Below, in pieces: positions 1 to 11,662 of a stretch of 64,000 nucleotides of DNA; the first letter of the stretch is position 1, and each line of letters begins with the position of its first letter. Origin of the DNA: Cryptomeria japonica (taxonomy: Eukaryota; Streptophyta; Pinopsida; Cupressales; Cupressaceae); the NCBI RefSeq assembly GCF_030272615.1, contig NC_081413.1, forward strand, positions 159,398,849 through 159,462,848, written 5' to 3'. Under the pieces are notes generated by a model. The model was given only the letters and a program-made list of their open reading frames with translations, ran no database searches and was not told where the DNA came from. The position numbers and the translations under genes were made by a program.

Positions 1-1354
1 CCAAACCGCTCATGCCATAGCTTACTTTTAGAATTTGAATGAGTAAGCAAGGCCCTAGAAGGTGAACTTGGCACAAAGTGGGAGAATGAATAAAGCCTTG
101 AGTTGTCATTGAATTGTCCCACTGCTACCAAGGCATCATCATCAAGTTCCTTTACCACAACTGAATCTGGTGTAAACTCAACCTTTTTCCCATTCCCATA
201 GTGAGTGATTTGGTAGATAGAGAGAAGGTTGGTAGACAAGTTAGGAACATAGAGAACATTTTCAAAAGTTCCATCATCCATGTCAACTGAACCCTTCCCT
301 TCAACTTCTACTCACCTATGTAAATGTGAGGTACCTTAGATGGCTCCAATGAAGAAAACCGCTCCTTTGTAGAATCCATGTGATATGAGGCACCCGAGTC
401 AAGTATCCATTGCTGTGAAGAACCTATTGTAGCCACAAATGCTTGCCCTTTTCCCTTAGAATGTGAGGAAGAGGAAGGAGATGAATCCTTCTTTGTGTAG
501 GCAGATGGCAAGTTGATGTTTTTCTTAAGAAGATTAGTTAACTCATCAACTTGCTTTGTGTGGCATCGATGCTCATCATGACCGTACTTCTTTCAATATG
601 CACAAGTTGGTTTATCCTTCTTAGGTGGTGTCCCATTCTTGGAAGAAGATGAAAAATCACCTTGCGATGGAGAGGATGATTGTCCTTTTTCCTATTGTGG
701 TTTTGACTTAGATTGCTTCTTGTTGTTGTTGGAATCTTTGCCTTGACTTCCTTGCTTCCCTTGATTAGCCACCAAAGCCTGGGAATTTGAAGACTCGAGA
801 AGCCCCATGTTCAACAACTTAGATTGTTCCAATATCAACATTTCTGTGAAAGCATCAAATGAAGGCATAACATAGGAACTTTATTCTGGTGCAAGCTCAT
901 CCAACAAGTTGAATATCGACTGAGCATCCTTTTTGTCAATCCCACAATTCATAAGCTTTGGTCTTAGCTCATTTGCTTTGGTGGCATAATCTTGGATTGT
1001 ATCAAAAATCTTGGGATCCAAGTTGGTGAGCTAATTGTCAATCTTATAACCTCTGATTTCATCAACTTGACCATACAATTTCTGAAACATATCCCAAGCA
1101 TCTTTGATTGTAGTACACTTCTTATTATGAAAGATGAGGTCATCTGATACATACTTGCGCAAAGTTCCCAGAGCCATGCAATTCTTAGTGAGCCATTCTA
1201 ACTGAGCATTAGGATCAACCTTAGGATCAGGTGGTGCTGCTATTGTTCCATCTATGTAATGCGTGAGACCTTTTTCCATTAATTTGCTCCATACTTTAAT
1301 TTTCCATGATGCATAATTATGTGGAGTTAAAGGTGGAAATTTATGAGGACTCAT
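1..1354 (-). pseudogene. TE-1 gag-protease-pre-integrase, broken
   Basis: Gag packages the RNA; the aspartic protease matures the polyprotein. The ATG at 1354 is preferred over the one at 1426 because the conserved Copia gag start (NYASWKIKVWSKL) follows it. The gag frame is stopped at 1031-1033 and again further on. The zinc knuckle near 590-630 has its second Cys codon replaced by TGA. The protease active site (WILDSGASYHM) lies near 370-400. After a frameshift near 310 the pre-integrase part (ENVLYVPNLSTNLLSI, then the KLWHERFG histidine region) runs off the window edge. The family is clear; the copy cannot encode a full protein. Confidence 0.82.
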
Positions 1355-2373
1355 TGCAACAAAAATGAAAGAGCACAAGGAAAGAGAGGCACAATCACAC
1401 AAGACACCCCCCCCAAATTCACTCAATCAAAGAACCCCCCCCAAAAGTGATGATTTGGCACTTTATACTTAGTGCGTGTACAATGGGCCACTTGCAAAAA
1501 ATGGCAAAGTGGACTTCTGATTTCAATTTTACAATTACCTCAATAAGGCCAAAAGAGACTCAAACTAATAGTGCAAGAGATCTAAACTAAGATCCAAGCA
1601 ATTTACAAGTACCAAATAGGCCAAATAAGATCAATATCTAAAAGTACAATTTCCACTTAAAATCTATGAAATCTGATCATAGATTATGAAAGTAGATGAA
1701 CAAACATGCACTTTCAAAAAAAATGACACCTGAAAAAGAGGTCGTATGAGCTCAAACGAGGCCTTTGAAGCTGCAGAATTGAGGATTGGATAGGTACAGT
1801 TGAGAGAATCTGAAAATTCCGAAAAACTTGTGCACCAAAACCAGAAAATAACCACACCACTACAAAGAGCACGAAACATTAGCCCAAATAAAAAAAAATT
1901 GCACCAAAAAAGGAGCAAAATTGAGCAAGTTATGGGCCTCCAAAGTTGACCCAAAAATCCAAACTGCTCAACGGAGAGGGGTCTAAAAATTTCCAAAGAA
2001 AATGCTGACTGGGTGTTGACTGGGCAGAAGCTACGGATCCCAAAAACAATTTTCAATTTTTTTTTTTTTCAAAAAAAAATCTTTTAAAATTGGAAAATAA
2101 TTTTCATAAATTTTTTTAATTTTATTTTTTTGAAAAAAAATCCGAAAATTCCGTACTGCACCCCTAAATTGGGTAGAAAATTTCCTCCACACCCAAAAAT
2201 TGATTTTCACCAAAATAGGTTGAATTTATACTCGTTTTTTATGGAAACAACCTCCCGGACGCAATGGTGAGGTCGAAAATGCTCTAAGATGCCTCCAAAA
2301 AACATAGTCTCTCAGATCCAAAAATAGAAGTCTTCCATGATGTCTCCAAAAACCAATCAATGAAGCCCCAATG

Positions 2374-2385
2374 GCTCTGATACCA
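2374..2385 (-). promoter_or_regulatory. TE-1 primer binding site (Met-i tRNA)
   Basis: On the minus strand this reads TGGTATCAGAGC, the standard plant Copia PBS complementary to the 3' end of initiator Met-tRNA. It lies directly against the LTR end at 2386 and fixes both the orientation and that LTR boundary. Confidence 0.9.
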
Positions 2386-2840
2386 TGTGAGATTTTGCCA
2401 AGATCAAGGGCACAATGAAAAGTATAAAATAGAGACAAAAGAATGAAAAGAACAAACTGTATTCTCATCAATATGCAAAATGATCAACTAGATTCATACC
2501 AATACAATGAATATAGGCCTGCTTATATAGGCAAGGCCATATGGATGTATGAGCACACAATCATGCCATGTGGCTCAATGAGAAACAAGGGTAGGTAAGA
2601 AATACTAGGGGTAGGTAGGAGAAATAATATAATATTCCACAAGAGGTGGATGACCCACCGAATGTGGAGTGTAACAACAAAATAAGACCACAAAAGGTGG
2701 AATTTCTCCTACAAGCTCTATCCCTATGTGCACACTTCCCTAAGTGTCTCAAATTCAAACTACGAAGAGATGCATTATCTTAAGTTAACTTAAGTAAAGT
2801 GTATAATAATATCCATAATGAGTATTTATTTACACCAACA
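2386..2840 (-). repeat. TE-1 5' LTR
   Basis: The minus strand starts TGTTGGTGTAAATAAA at 2840 and ends TCTCACA at 2386, next to the PBS. A TATA-like TATATAAG lies at about 2522-2529 on the minus strand, a plausible Pol II promoter. The length is about 455 bp. The 2386 end is firm because of the PBS. The 2840 end is inferred from the TGTTGG start and from RNase H coding that resumes by 2843. Confidence 0.75.
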
Positions 2841-2842
2841 CT

Positions 2843-3082
2843 ATCAACAACATTATAAAGGCTGCTAGAGATCTCATCAACACCTTCAATAAATGTTTTA
2901 TTTCCCACATTTATCGTGAAGCTAATGGTCCAGTTGACTGGGCAGCCAATGTGGCAGTCAATCACAACAATATGTTTACCTGGAAGGGTGAGTAGGGTCT
3001 CCTCAATGACATCAGATCAATCATTTTTATGGATCCATATAATTGCACCCCAAAGATCATAAATAAACAAAATAATGATTAA
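2843..3082 (+). pseudogene. LINE-type RNase H domain remnant
   Basis: The plus-strand frame from 2843 encodes a fragment with HIYREANGPVDWAANVAV. This matches the C-terminal part of RNase H-like domains (RVT_3 type) found at the end of plant LINE ORF2 and in related host proteins, whose usual form is H-x-YREAN-xx-AD-x-LAN. Here the catalytic-site AD is VD and a TAG interrupts at 2993-2995. The frame then continues with a plausible C-terminal tail (LNDIRSIIFMD) to TAA at 3080-3082. The N-terminal half is missing at exactly the point where the TE-1 LTR begins, so TE-1 probably split it. A relic of a host RNase H-like gene is also possible. Confidence 0.6.
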
Positions 3083-3101
3083 ATAGATTAATAGGAGGGC
3101 T

Positions 3102-4929
3102 ATGAATAATCATCATTGTGTCAGTACCATTTATGACAAGACAAACACCACCTTTTCCCACGCTTTTTGGGTGTATGGGGTTGCTTCAAGAAATTTCTTT
3201 CTTATAGCTTTCTGCAACTCTCGGCCTTCTATTTTAAAGAACGAAAAAATGGGAGGAAATAGGCGCCTCTATGAACCCAACAACTGTAAGGAGTGGAAAC
3301 AAAAGGAGGTAATTTGGAGCATCTTGTAGAAGGACGGGTTTACAAAATTTATGGAGAGACTCCATGGGAGGGATGCCACAATCACTAATTTTTTTGCAAA
3401 AATTGGAGGAAGGGCACTCTGAAGATGCGAGATCAAACTATCTCCATTGATAAAGACCTCATAGATCAGGTCACGGGTCTTCGCAGGGAAGGAAACAATT
3501 ACTACAGAGACAAAAAACTTAGCAAGGAGGCTATTGAGCGATACCCTGAAATGAAAAAGGAGAAGAAATGCCTGGTGAAGCTGAGTAAGACCTACTACCT
3601 GCCTAGGGCTTTTGTTAAGCCATGGAGGGAGGTTTTGTTTGCTATTATGCAATACATTACCTTGGATGGCAGATTTGCTAAAGTGTATGAAAAAGTTAAT
3701 ATTCTATATTTCCTAATTTATTCAATGAATGATACCATTAATGCCCATAGAGAGAACCCTAAGGGTGATACAACCATACACCAAGGTCTTATGGTTTTAA
3801 TATATGACCATTTAAAAGCCAACCAAATTGCCCATCCCTAGCGTTATATCTTTGAGTCTGAGGAGGAAGGGTCAGATTCTGGTTTTTCAATAGGTGATGA
3901 GTCTGATAGTGATTCGATAAGTTAGTCAGAGGAGAGTCTGGAAGACTTTGAAGATGAACTTGGTAAGAAGAGAAAACAGGTGAGTACCAAACCATCCTCT
4001 TCTAAGGGTAAAAAAAACTAAAGAAAAGGTTTTCCAGATTCGCTCCTCCTCCTCCTCGAAGGTCTCTGAGGACTCTGAGAAGGATGAACCCCAGTTCCCA
4101 TGGAAAAAGAAAAAGAAAACTTCCATTCAAACAAGGAACAAATAGAAAAGGCAGTATGGTTATGAAATGGAATTGGAGGATAAAGTGCAGAGAAAGGATC
4201 CTGATGTCGACCAAAAAGTGGAGGAGATGCCAGGGGAAGGTTTTGATCAGAGGGTTGGTGGAAATGTTTATCAAATCACTAGTGGTGATGTCCCCAATAA
4301 TGAACAAGACAATCTTGGTGAGAAAACCCCCCTTCAAATCCTCCCACTGAGGGTTTGAAAGGGTTTGTGGACACCCTTGAATGGTTAATCAACAGTCACA
4401 AGAAAGTTGTGGAGGATAATAAGGAGCTGACCCACAGGGTCCAAATTTTGGAGACAATAAGTATTGGGGAAGGTAAATCTATGGTGGATTTGTTGAAGAC
4501 TTGAGTAAAAATGTTGCCAGAGCCGAAGATATTAGAGATTCCTTCAACCCTAGGTTTGAGCAAATTGAGAAGGCCTTGACAAAGATAAAAACCAATGACA
4601 ATGCTACGGACCAGAGAATGGTGGAAATTGACAACAAGTTCAACAAAATTGAAAAATGCCTCAAAAGCATTGCTAAACAAAGCTACAACATTCTGAAGGC
4701 ATCGATTGACAATACCAAAATTCTCATTAGCAAACTGAAGAACGAGAAGGATTCCTTGGAGCTGGAACCTGACATTGAAGGTATGGGAGAGGTGCAGGGA
4801 CCTAGAATGAGGACTAGAGGCAAAAAGAAGGAGAAGAAGCCAAACAAGGAAATGGAAGAACTCAAAGTTGTTTCGGTAAACTATGACTGGCTGGTCAATA
4901 TGGTGGCTAATATTCTTAAGTATTTATAG
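3102..4929 (+). pseudogene. Unrecognised decayed ORF with coiled-coil end
   Basis: I do not recognise this family. The coding signal starts near 3249 (MGGNRRLYEP) and passes a stop at 3327 and a one-base slip in an A-run near 3400. It continues through 3425-3841 (IDQVTGLRREGNNYY ... WREVLFAIMQYITLDGRF), then an acidic Ser/Glu stretch, a Lys-rich stretch and several breaks. It ends in a 142-residue segment at 4501-4929 with long charged helices (FEQIEKALTKIK, DNKFNKIEKCLKSIAK) and a Lys/Arg-rich RGKKKEKKPNK motif. The design is globular front, basic linker, coiled coil. It resembles in outline, but not demonstrably in sequence, the TE-5 ORF. It is most likely carried by a transposable element rather than being a host gene. 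Confidence 0.5.
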
Positions 4930-5125
4930 CCGCTATTTGTTTTTTAGGTCTTTTATCTAGTTATTCCGCTTTTATGTTCCTTTCTTTTGTTGTCCATTCG
5001 GTTTACTGACCTTTTTGCCAGTCTTTTGTAAGTTGTTTCTATGCTGGTCTAGATGCTCTATCTTGATCTATCTTATTATCCTATGTTAAAGGTTTTAGGT
5101 CCTTAAAACATGTTTTTCATATTAA
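4930..5125. other. Non-coding tail before truncated TE-2 LTR
   Basis: This T-rich, AT-rich DNA follows the unknown ORF. I see no gene or clear terminal repeat. It ends where similarity to the second TE-2 LTR copy begins at about 5126-5131, so it may be the 3' UTR of the preceding element joined to a deletion or insertion breakpoint. Confidence 0.5.
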
Positions 5126-5737
5126 TCAAAACATTGAGCCTCTCAAAGAAATTCAAACTTCTTTTAATTTCTCCATGCATCCTTTATTTTGGAATTTTTA
5201 ATTCCTCTCCCCTTTCCCCAAAAAATTTTATATATTTTTTAATTCTCCCAAGGCATCCTTGATCCATGCCCACCATTTCAAATCAATCTCAACCCTCCAT
5301 AACCAAATCAATCTTGGCCCTTCATTTTGGCCTCCTCCAATCTATAAATTGGAGTCTCTTCTCCTCACAAATCATCCACTTCCTTTATAGCATTCTCATG
5401 CTGCTAATTTTCTCTTATATTCTCTTCTATCATATCCTTATCATGTCCTTATATTCCTTCAATAGTTTAATCCAAATCTATCCAAATCCATCCCAATCCC
5501 AAACTCAAAACCATATCTAATCTTGTTGAGAAAAGGAGAGCAATCCACATCAACATCAAGCAAGGAGAAAATCAAGTGGAGCATCAAAGGGGTGCATCTT
5601 CCACTTCATCAAGCTCAATCCAAGGGAGAGGTAAAACATAAGGTATAAATTTGGTTGTTGCATTTGTATTGTGTCTTGTTTGGTTTCTTTGCATTCTAAC
5701 CTCCTTTGTCCCTTCTCTGTCTTTTTTCCCTCCTCAT
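5126..5737 (+). repeat. TE-2 5' LTR, left-truncated
   Basis: This segment is collinear with 12025-12643, starting at ACATTGAGCCTCTCAAAG and ending CCCTCCTCA at 5737. The TGTAGACAC start and about 363 bases of U3 present in the right LTR are absent, replaced by unrelated sequence. TATAAAT at 5343-5349 corresponds to 12244-12250 in the other copy. The LTR end is set where similarity to the right LTR stops (CTCA, then TTCTAGCACACTCGG here but ATATATATG at 12644). Confidence 0.75.
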
Positions 5738-5762
5738 TCTAGCACACTCGGTGGGACCCACG
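5738..5762 (+). promoter_or_regulatory. TE-2 PBS region
   Basis: The bases just after the LTR read TTCTAGCACACTCGGTGGG and then ACCCA. TE-3 has TTTTGGCATGCCCGGTGGG and TE-8 has TTTCTGGCACCCACCGTGG at the same place, so this is the conserved post-LTR primer region of the family. I did not assign the tRNA. Confidence 0.55.
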
Positions 5763-7450
5763 TCCCTTATTTAACATTTTGTTAAGTTTTTTTTGTGAGT
5801 TTTTAGTTGCAGGTGTCGAAACAGCGCAAGCGACTGCAAACTAGCATGACCGCCATGGGATTAGCGCGAGTGCTAACTGCTTTGATGTGTGCGCACACAC
5901 TTTAGCACGAGCAATTCAAATTTCAAAATTCTAACCCACCTTTTCTGCAAGTCTTCCAATCAGTGTGAGCATCACGAGAATAATACATCCACTTGCAACA
6001 TTCTTCTACTCACTTTCCTATCCTTGTTCTTACATATCCTACTTTTTGTTCTGTAATTAGTCATCTAAAAACACATAAATAGGAAATAATTTAAAAGAAA
6101 TACAAAAAATTAGTTAAATTCCTTATCTAGCCTTTTTATTTTCTAGATGCGCCATTTTTTGCATGAGAGCTTCGAACGTATCCCACTCATTTTCAAAATT
6201 TGAATTTTTAAACTTTTGTTTAACTGCTAACCTTCTTTTCTGTTTTGGTGCGAGCGCAAGCGCTTCTGCGTGACCGTCGTCCGAGCAGCGCATCCAACCA
6301 CAGGTATAATCCGTCCTTTTCAGGAATTTTCTCATTCTCTGTATTTTCTCCTTTTTGGCTTTTTGACCCCCTGCGGCGCGTATGTAGGCGCTTCAGCACG
6401 ATTGTCTGCAGAACAACACAAGTGTTGTTTCTACAAAAAAATGTCTATTAATCATATTTTTGAGTTTTACAGGTCCTACCCGAGCAGTCCAAGACATAAT
6501 AGAAACTACTAATCTGATACTTTAGAGCTTGCCTAAGGAAATCCAACCAAACATTGTGTCTTTTCAATCATTTTTGTAGGCACCTAGATCTAATTAGGGG
6601 TGAAAGAACAATTTGCTTTTTGTGTTTGACGAAAGCCTAGTGGTAGGAGAGTATTCTCTTGTCTATATAGACAATCAAAAATCCAGACCCTAGAAACTTT
6701 TCTTGTTTGCTTGCACGATTTTACCCTTAGTGGGCTTGCCCTCCTGATTTGGTGAGAGGGGAATGACCCAAGTGAGTACGGCTAAAACCCAAGAATTCCA
6801 ACTCACTATAATAAATAGGCCTCTTGGGATGAAAATTCTAGATGACGAAGCTATTTGAGAGTTCACTCTCATATCGGGCATTTTGTAGGGCCTTTAGGTC
6901 TCAATTATGCTTGTGTGACTACATCTTGCTTAGTACTTTGTAGGGCTATAGGCCTCAATCGCGTTTGTGCGACTACAAGGAGTAGTCTTCAAATGAAAAT
7001 CCATACTAAGAGCCCTAGGATTAGAGACTACCCAGTTCACCTCCAAAAGGTGGATAATCTTTGTGGAAGGGAGATAGTAACTCCCCCAAGAGACTTGCCA
7101 TATCGTGCCCCCATTAGCATTTGGAGTCATCTAATGCGACGTTGAGAATCCATTGTGTGAAACTCAATGACCATATTTTGATTAGCTATTGGGTGTGTAC
7201 CTGAGTCAACAAGCAAAGGTTTTCCTCCTCATCCAACTTCCTAGGATAGCACATTGTGTGGTCAACGTGTGTTCATTACTTGATATCTATTGCCAAGTCC
7301 ATGCTTCCTCCAAACAATAAATCCTCCCTTTTTCTAAATTCTATCTTGTCATCATCAAATCCCTAATCCATTTAAATCTATCTAAGCCATTCTCCAATCT
7401 TCAATCCACTTTCATCCATTCAAGCAATTATCCTTCCTCAACCAACATTT
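5763..7450 (+). other. TE-2 leader with GC-rich ~20-bp-spaced motif
   Basis: This is a non-coding leader. At 5822-5910, 6247-6295 and 6371-6400 it holds copies of a GC-rich core (such as AGCGCAAG, TAGCGCGAG, GTGCGAGCGCAAG) spaced about 20-21 bases. The segment 6580-7140 corresponds to 34100-34640 of TE-3 read on the minus strand and, more loosely, to 55330-55750 of TE-8. Shared elements are a CACCTAG start, a 'gaaTGACCcAAGTG' stretch and the 'CCAACTCACTATAAT' block. No gene was seen. Confidence 0.6.
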
Positions 7451-7559
7451 TTGTCCAAATCATTCATCCGACTTTGGGTAGCCTCCACCTTTATTCTTCC
7501 TATTATCTATCCATTCTTCCATAATCATTCTCCCTCTAATCTAATCAAATCTCCAAAAT

Positions 7560-7790
7560 TCCAATCAATCAATCAATCCATCCATCTTTCTAATCTGATA
7601 ATCCAATCCAATCCAATCCAATCCAATCAAGTCCTAATCCAAGGACCAATCCAATCAAATCCAATCTAATTCAATCCAATCAAGTCCTAATCCAAGGACA
7701 AATCCAATACAATCAAGTCCTAATCCAAGGACCAATCCAATCAAATCAAATATAATCCAAATCTAATAAAATCCAATCCATCATCATTCA
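7560..7790 (+). repeat. AATCC-rich microsatellite/minisatellite
   Basis: The core is (CCAAT)n near 7600-7625. It is followed by repeats containing CAAGTCCTAATCCAAGGAC at about 7627, 7681 and 7716, each joined by ATCCAATCAAATCCAAT-type units. The sequence looks grown by slippage and grades into the CT-rich interior of TE-2. Confidence 0.8.
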
Positions 7791-7890
7791 AAGCCAAGTC
7801 CTAATCCCCATATTCATTTAACATCATCTTCATCACATATCTCCTCCAAAACATATTCACCCAATTCCAATCTAATCCCTCATTCTCAAC

Positions 7891-9656
7891 ATGGCTACCC
7901 AGAATTTCAAAGCTTGGTATGAGAAGATGCTCATGGAAGTTAATGAACCACCTCAACCTACCTACAAATTCAATCTCAATCTATATCATATCTCTTACCC
8001 TTCCTCTACCTTTGACAAGGGAAATCCATCTTAATCCCCATCCTTATCTCCATATTATCCCTCAACCATATATATACCTCCATCTCCCCTCCCATCCATC
8101 TCCCAATCCCCATCCTTTTATAAAACATTCATTATCTCTACTCCCCATCCAAATCCTTTACTTCATAGTCCTCCAAGCATTAATCCTAATTCCCCAATCT
8201 ATTATCCCAATTCTTCATCCAATCCTTATCCTCCATCTAATCCCAATCCTCCATCTAATCGTAATCCTCCAAAGTTCATATTATCCACATCCTCCAAGTC
8301 CATCATCCATAATATTATCCAAGACATGATAGCAAAGGAGACAAAATCCCCACCTCAAAACAAAGTTGCCTCGTCTCCTCAAGTCCTCCATCCACCTCAA
8401 AGAAAAACCTAATCCCCCACACTTCATGATACCCCCATTCCTCCATCTACTCACATCGAAGCTTCCATATCCTCCTCCATCTACTCACATCAAATCTTCC
8501 ATATCCTCCTCCATCACACAATCCCCACAACTCCAAACATGCCAAAAGCTTGTTACAAAGCATGCTAGCACAAAATCCTCTCCATGTCATGATGCATCTC
8601 CCTCCACTCCATCTAATGGTCCCCTCCCATCCACTTTTTCTCATGATCATATGATCCCTACACCCAATCCTCTCCCACCATCGCATGAACCTCTTCCATC
8701 TCATGATCAAATCACCCCTTCCACTCCATCTCATGATACCCTCCCTAGTCAAGGTCAAAATATTCCCCTATCTCCATGTCATGATCCCAATCCATATAAA
8801 GATCCTAATCCTCCTTCCACAACCCATCCCCTTCACAATGGACTTGCATCTTGTTTCCAAAATAATAAGGTTCCTCAAGCTAATGCTCAAGATGTTGGTA
8901 CATCCTCTATTCCTCCTAAATCCAAAAATCCTTCATGAAATTCAAAATCCCATCATTCCCCATCATCCACATCCATTTTGGGACCCTATATTCTAAAGAT
9001 ATATCCTCCATTCCTTCTATCAGTTTTGGGTCCTTACATCCCTCCATCCACCACCCCATCACCTCAAATAATCCCTAAGAAAGGTCAACAAAGGCACACA
9101 TCATTGAATGCTTCCCAACACTCTCCTTCCATCATCCCACCATCCATAAAATCCTTAAGTTGTTCATCCTCATCCAACCATCCCATTACCATTGGAAGCA
9201 ATTTGGATGCCCAATCTAAAAAGCATAAAGCTCAAAATCCACAAATCAAAGGATCAACATGTCCCCTCAAAACGAAATGCTCAAAAGAAAAACATGATCC
9301 GAAAGAAAGGAGAATTCAAAAGGTCACAAAGGCCCCAAAAGAAAAAATCAAAAACTATGTGGATTCCTAAGATACTTCTAGAAGCAGAACAATCAAAATT
9401 GACATCCAAACTTGCTAATCCAAAATATCCATCCATTCATAAGTCCTCCAATCCTCCATCTAACACTCCTCCATCTTCAAAATCCATTTTGGGTCATTAT
9501 GTCCCAAAATCCACACTTTATCCTCTATCTAATTCAAAACACTCTCCTCCAGTACTCCAACACCCTTCAAGGTTTGTGCCAATGTTGATCTTCCACAAAT
9601 TTTTCAGAACCCCATCCATTATCTGCCACCCATTTTTCACAATCCCATCCTGTTAG
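7891..9656 (+). pseudogene. Pro/Ser/His-rich low-complexity ORF in TE-2
   Basis: An ATG at 7891 opens a frame beginning MATQNFKAWYEKMLMEVNE. It passes a TAA near 8032 and continues in the same frame with PPSNPNPPSNRNPP-like repeats to about 8410. Adjacent frames carry 8366-8938 (PSHEPLPSHDQ, TPSHDTLPSQ repeats), 8978-9370 and 9192-9656 (Lys-rich, then Pro/Ser-rich). The normal opening and repeat content suggest a decayed gag-like or linker protein. However, all frames of CT-rich DNA yield Pro/Ser/Leu, so open length alone proves little. No gag, zinc-knuckle or enzyme motif was seen. Confidence 0.4.
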
Positions 9657-11648
9657 TCCAATCCTTTACAAATCCTATCTTCCAATATCCATTTCATCTC
9701 CCCAATTATTTTTACCAACATCTATGAGCATACCTCCAGTTCCATCCATGGAGCTAGATGCTTGAGTCCTCCCTTCCTCCTTCACACATCCACTATCTTC
9801 CATATCCACTCATCCTCATCCTTATCCATCCAAATTATTCCAAAAATTCAAAAAAAAAATCGAGAAAAAAAGCAAAAAAATAAATTAAAAAATGAGAAAA
9901 AGTAAAGAAAAATCATTTCAACTAATGGTGAAAACCACTCATTGTGGCACCTTGGGTAAGTACCATGATGAAAACTTGGCAAAAAAGTGTCATGTGTAAT
10001 CCCCTCATCCTCCTGTACTCTACACTTGGGGGAAATCTTCATCCATGCAATCCTACCATCCATCTGCATCCTATTCAAGTTCATCCTCCTTTCCTATCTT
10101 TGATCTTGACTATCCTATCCATATCCTCCATCTCATATCCCTCATCCTATCCAAATGCAATCCTCCATTCTTATCTTTGGTATTCATCATATTAGAGGAA
10201 AAATAATGTTTATGCATGCTTTGGAACACACAAGCCTTAATCCTCTACCATCCATATCCATTACACATTAGCCTTCCATCTCATACATTAGTATCCACCA
10301 TCTTTCCTATCCTTCATTCCACTACCTTTAGTAGGGAATTTTACTCCTTTGCAACATAGTCCTTGGGTCTCCATCATCCTACCCTCCATCCTTTATTCCT
10401 CCATATCCTATCCATCCATCCACTCAATCCATCTGTCTCCTATCCAAAATATATCTCCCCATCCATCCATTCTCTTACCAATCCTTGGTTCTCCCTTGTC
10501 ATTGGTTCCAGTCAATCAAATCCTATCCACCAATCCACCCCATCCTATCAAGTTATATTTTTAATCCAATCCTATCTCATCCAATCATATTCTCCATCTC
10601 TTCCAATTCAATCATTAATCCCATCCCCAATCCAATCCTACTCAATCATCCATCCCCATTTTTTTCATTCTATCTAATCAGTTATCCTTCTTCCAATCCT
10701 ATCCAATCCATTAAACTAAGCTTTTCCCATCTACTTGAGCTTATATCGACTTGTGCCTAATCCAAGCATATGTACTAATCAAATCCAAGTGGAAATCCTC
10801 TCATCTGCAGACCTTGCACATCCAACTTGTCTTTTATCATCCATCAATCTATCCACACCCTGCCCATCAAAATGAATCCTTCCCATATCTAGCAGTTCAT
10901 CCAAATCCATCACCTGCCCATCAGGATGCATCCTTCCCTAGTCCGATAGTTTATCCAAACCCATGTCCTACTCTTGGCAAGAGATGTCAGTTGGTCATGT
11001 GCATGTTAATTGCATGCTTGAGATTTTTTGCTTTAATGTTCATCTTGTGTCCTAGGAATATACTTGCTCATGACTGCCTTGATCATCCTATATCTTGCTA
11101 TGTCTTGGCTGGTGTATAATGGGGCATAGTTTTCATGGTATGGTGTGTTTGAAGTTTTTGCTTGTATGAACCATAAATCTTGCATTAGTGTTCATCAACT
11201 CTTGCATGATTGTGTGTAAGGCATACCTATTTGACTAAGCATTAGTCCATGCCTTGGATCTTCATATCATCCTGGTTCTTATAATCAGTGGTGTAGACTA
11301 TCCATGGCAATATCAAATCTAGGTTTTCTCTCTATATTTTCTCAACAAGAAATCCCATCCACTCATTTCATCTCATTCCATTCACAAGACTCCAATCCAT
11401 CCTCGTTCCCTCTTTCATCATCTTCATCCTTTCATCACCTAGTCTTCTAATCCATTTTGAGAGCACACCCATGTTCTTCGAACCCACATGTCCTCTCAAG
11501 GGGTCATACAACTACTTCCTCATCATCCCTCGTCCTCGTTGTTAGATTTCTCATCTTATGATTGGGGCATCATGCTACTAGTCCTTATCCTTTTCTTCCA
11601 CTCTGTTTTATTCTTGTTTGATATAATAACACTTCATGACGCTATATC
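9657..11648 (+). other. TE-2 CT-rich interior and 3' UTR
   Basis: These 2 kb are built of ATCC/CCAT-type simple runs on the plus strand, with short open frames that look like composition artefacts. A short A/G-rich break lies at 9840-9915. Near 11560-11640 a stretch with TTGGGGCATC and CTTATCCTTTTCTTCC matches the pre-PPT region of TE-3. No domain or RNA gene was recognised. Confidence 0.6.
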
Positions 11649-11662
11649 AAAGAGGGGCAAAA
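11649..11662 (+). promoter_or_regulatory. TE-2 polypurine tract
   Basis: AAAGAGGGGCAAAA stands immediately before the LTR start TGTAGACAC. TE-3 has the same tract (AAAAGAGGGGCAAAA, minus strand) at 14796-14810. The PPT primes plus-strand DNA synthesis and fixes the orientation of the element. Confidence 0.85.

Larger units (their letters stand above)
1..2840 (-). mobile_element. TE-1: Ty1/Copia LTR retrotransposon, 5' part
   Basis: This is the 5' part of a Copia element read on the minus strand. Going down in coordinate it runs from the 5' LTR (2840-2386) through a PBS matching initiator Met-tRNA and a leader of about 1 kb to gag, protease and the start of the pre-integrase segment, where the window ends. 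Integrase, RT, RNase H and the 3' LTR must lie to the left. The LTR has TG...CA ends. The coding part carries several stops and at least one frameshift, so the copy is dead. Its upstream end abuts a LINE-type RNase H remnant, which looks like its insertion target. Confidence 0.85.

Noticed and set aside
2843-4929. RNase H remnant and unknown ORF as one LINE
   Set aside because: The RNase H frame ends at 3082 and the ORF that follows has no RT or endonuclease motif; LINE order would not put a new ORF after RNase H. A link cannot be fully excluded.
8366-10760. A series of real genes in the CT-rich part of TE-2
   Set aside because: Open frames overlap in several phases and give only Pro/Ser/Leu/His low complexity, as expected from pyrimidine-rich DNA that rarely makes stops.
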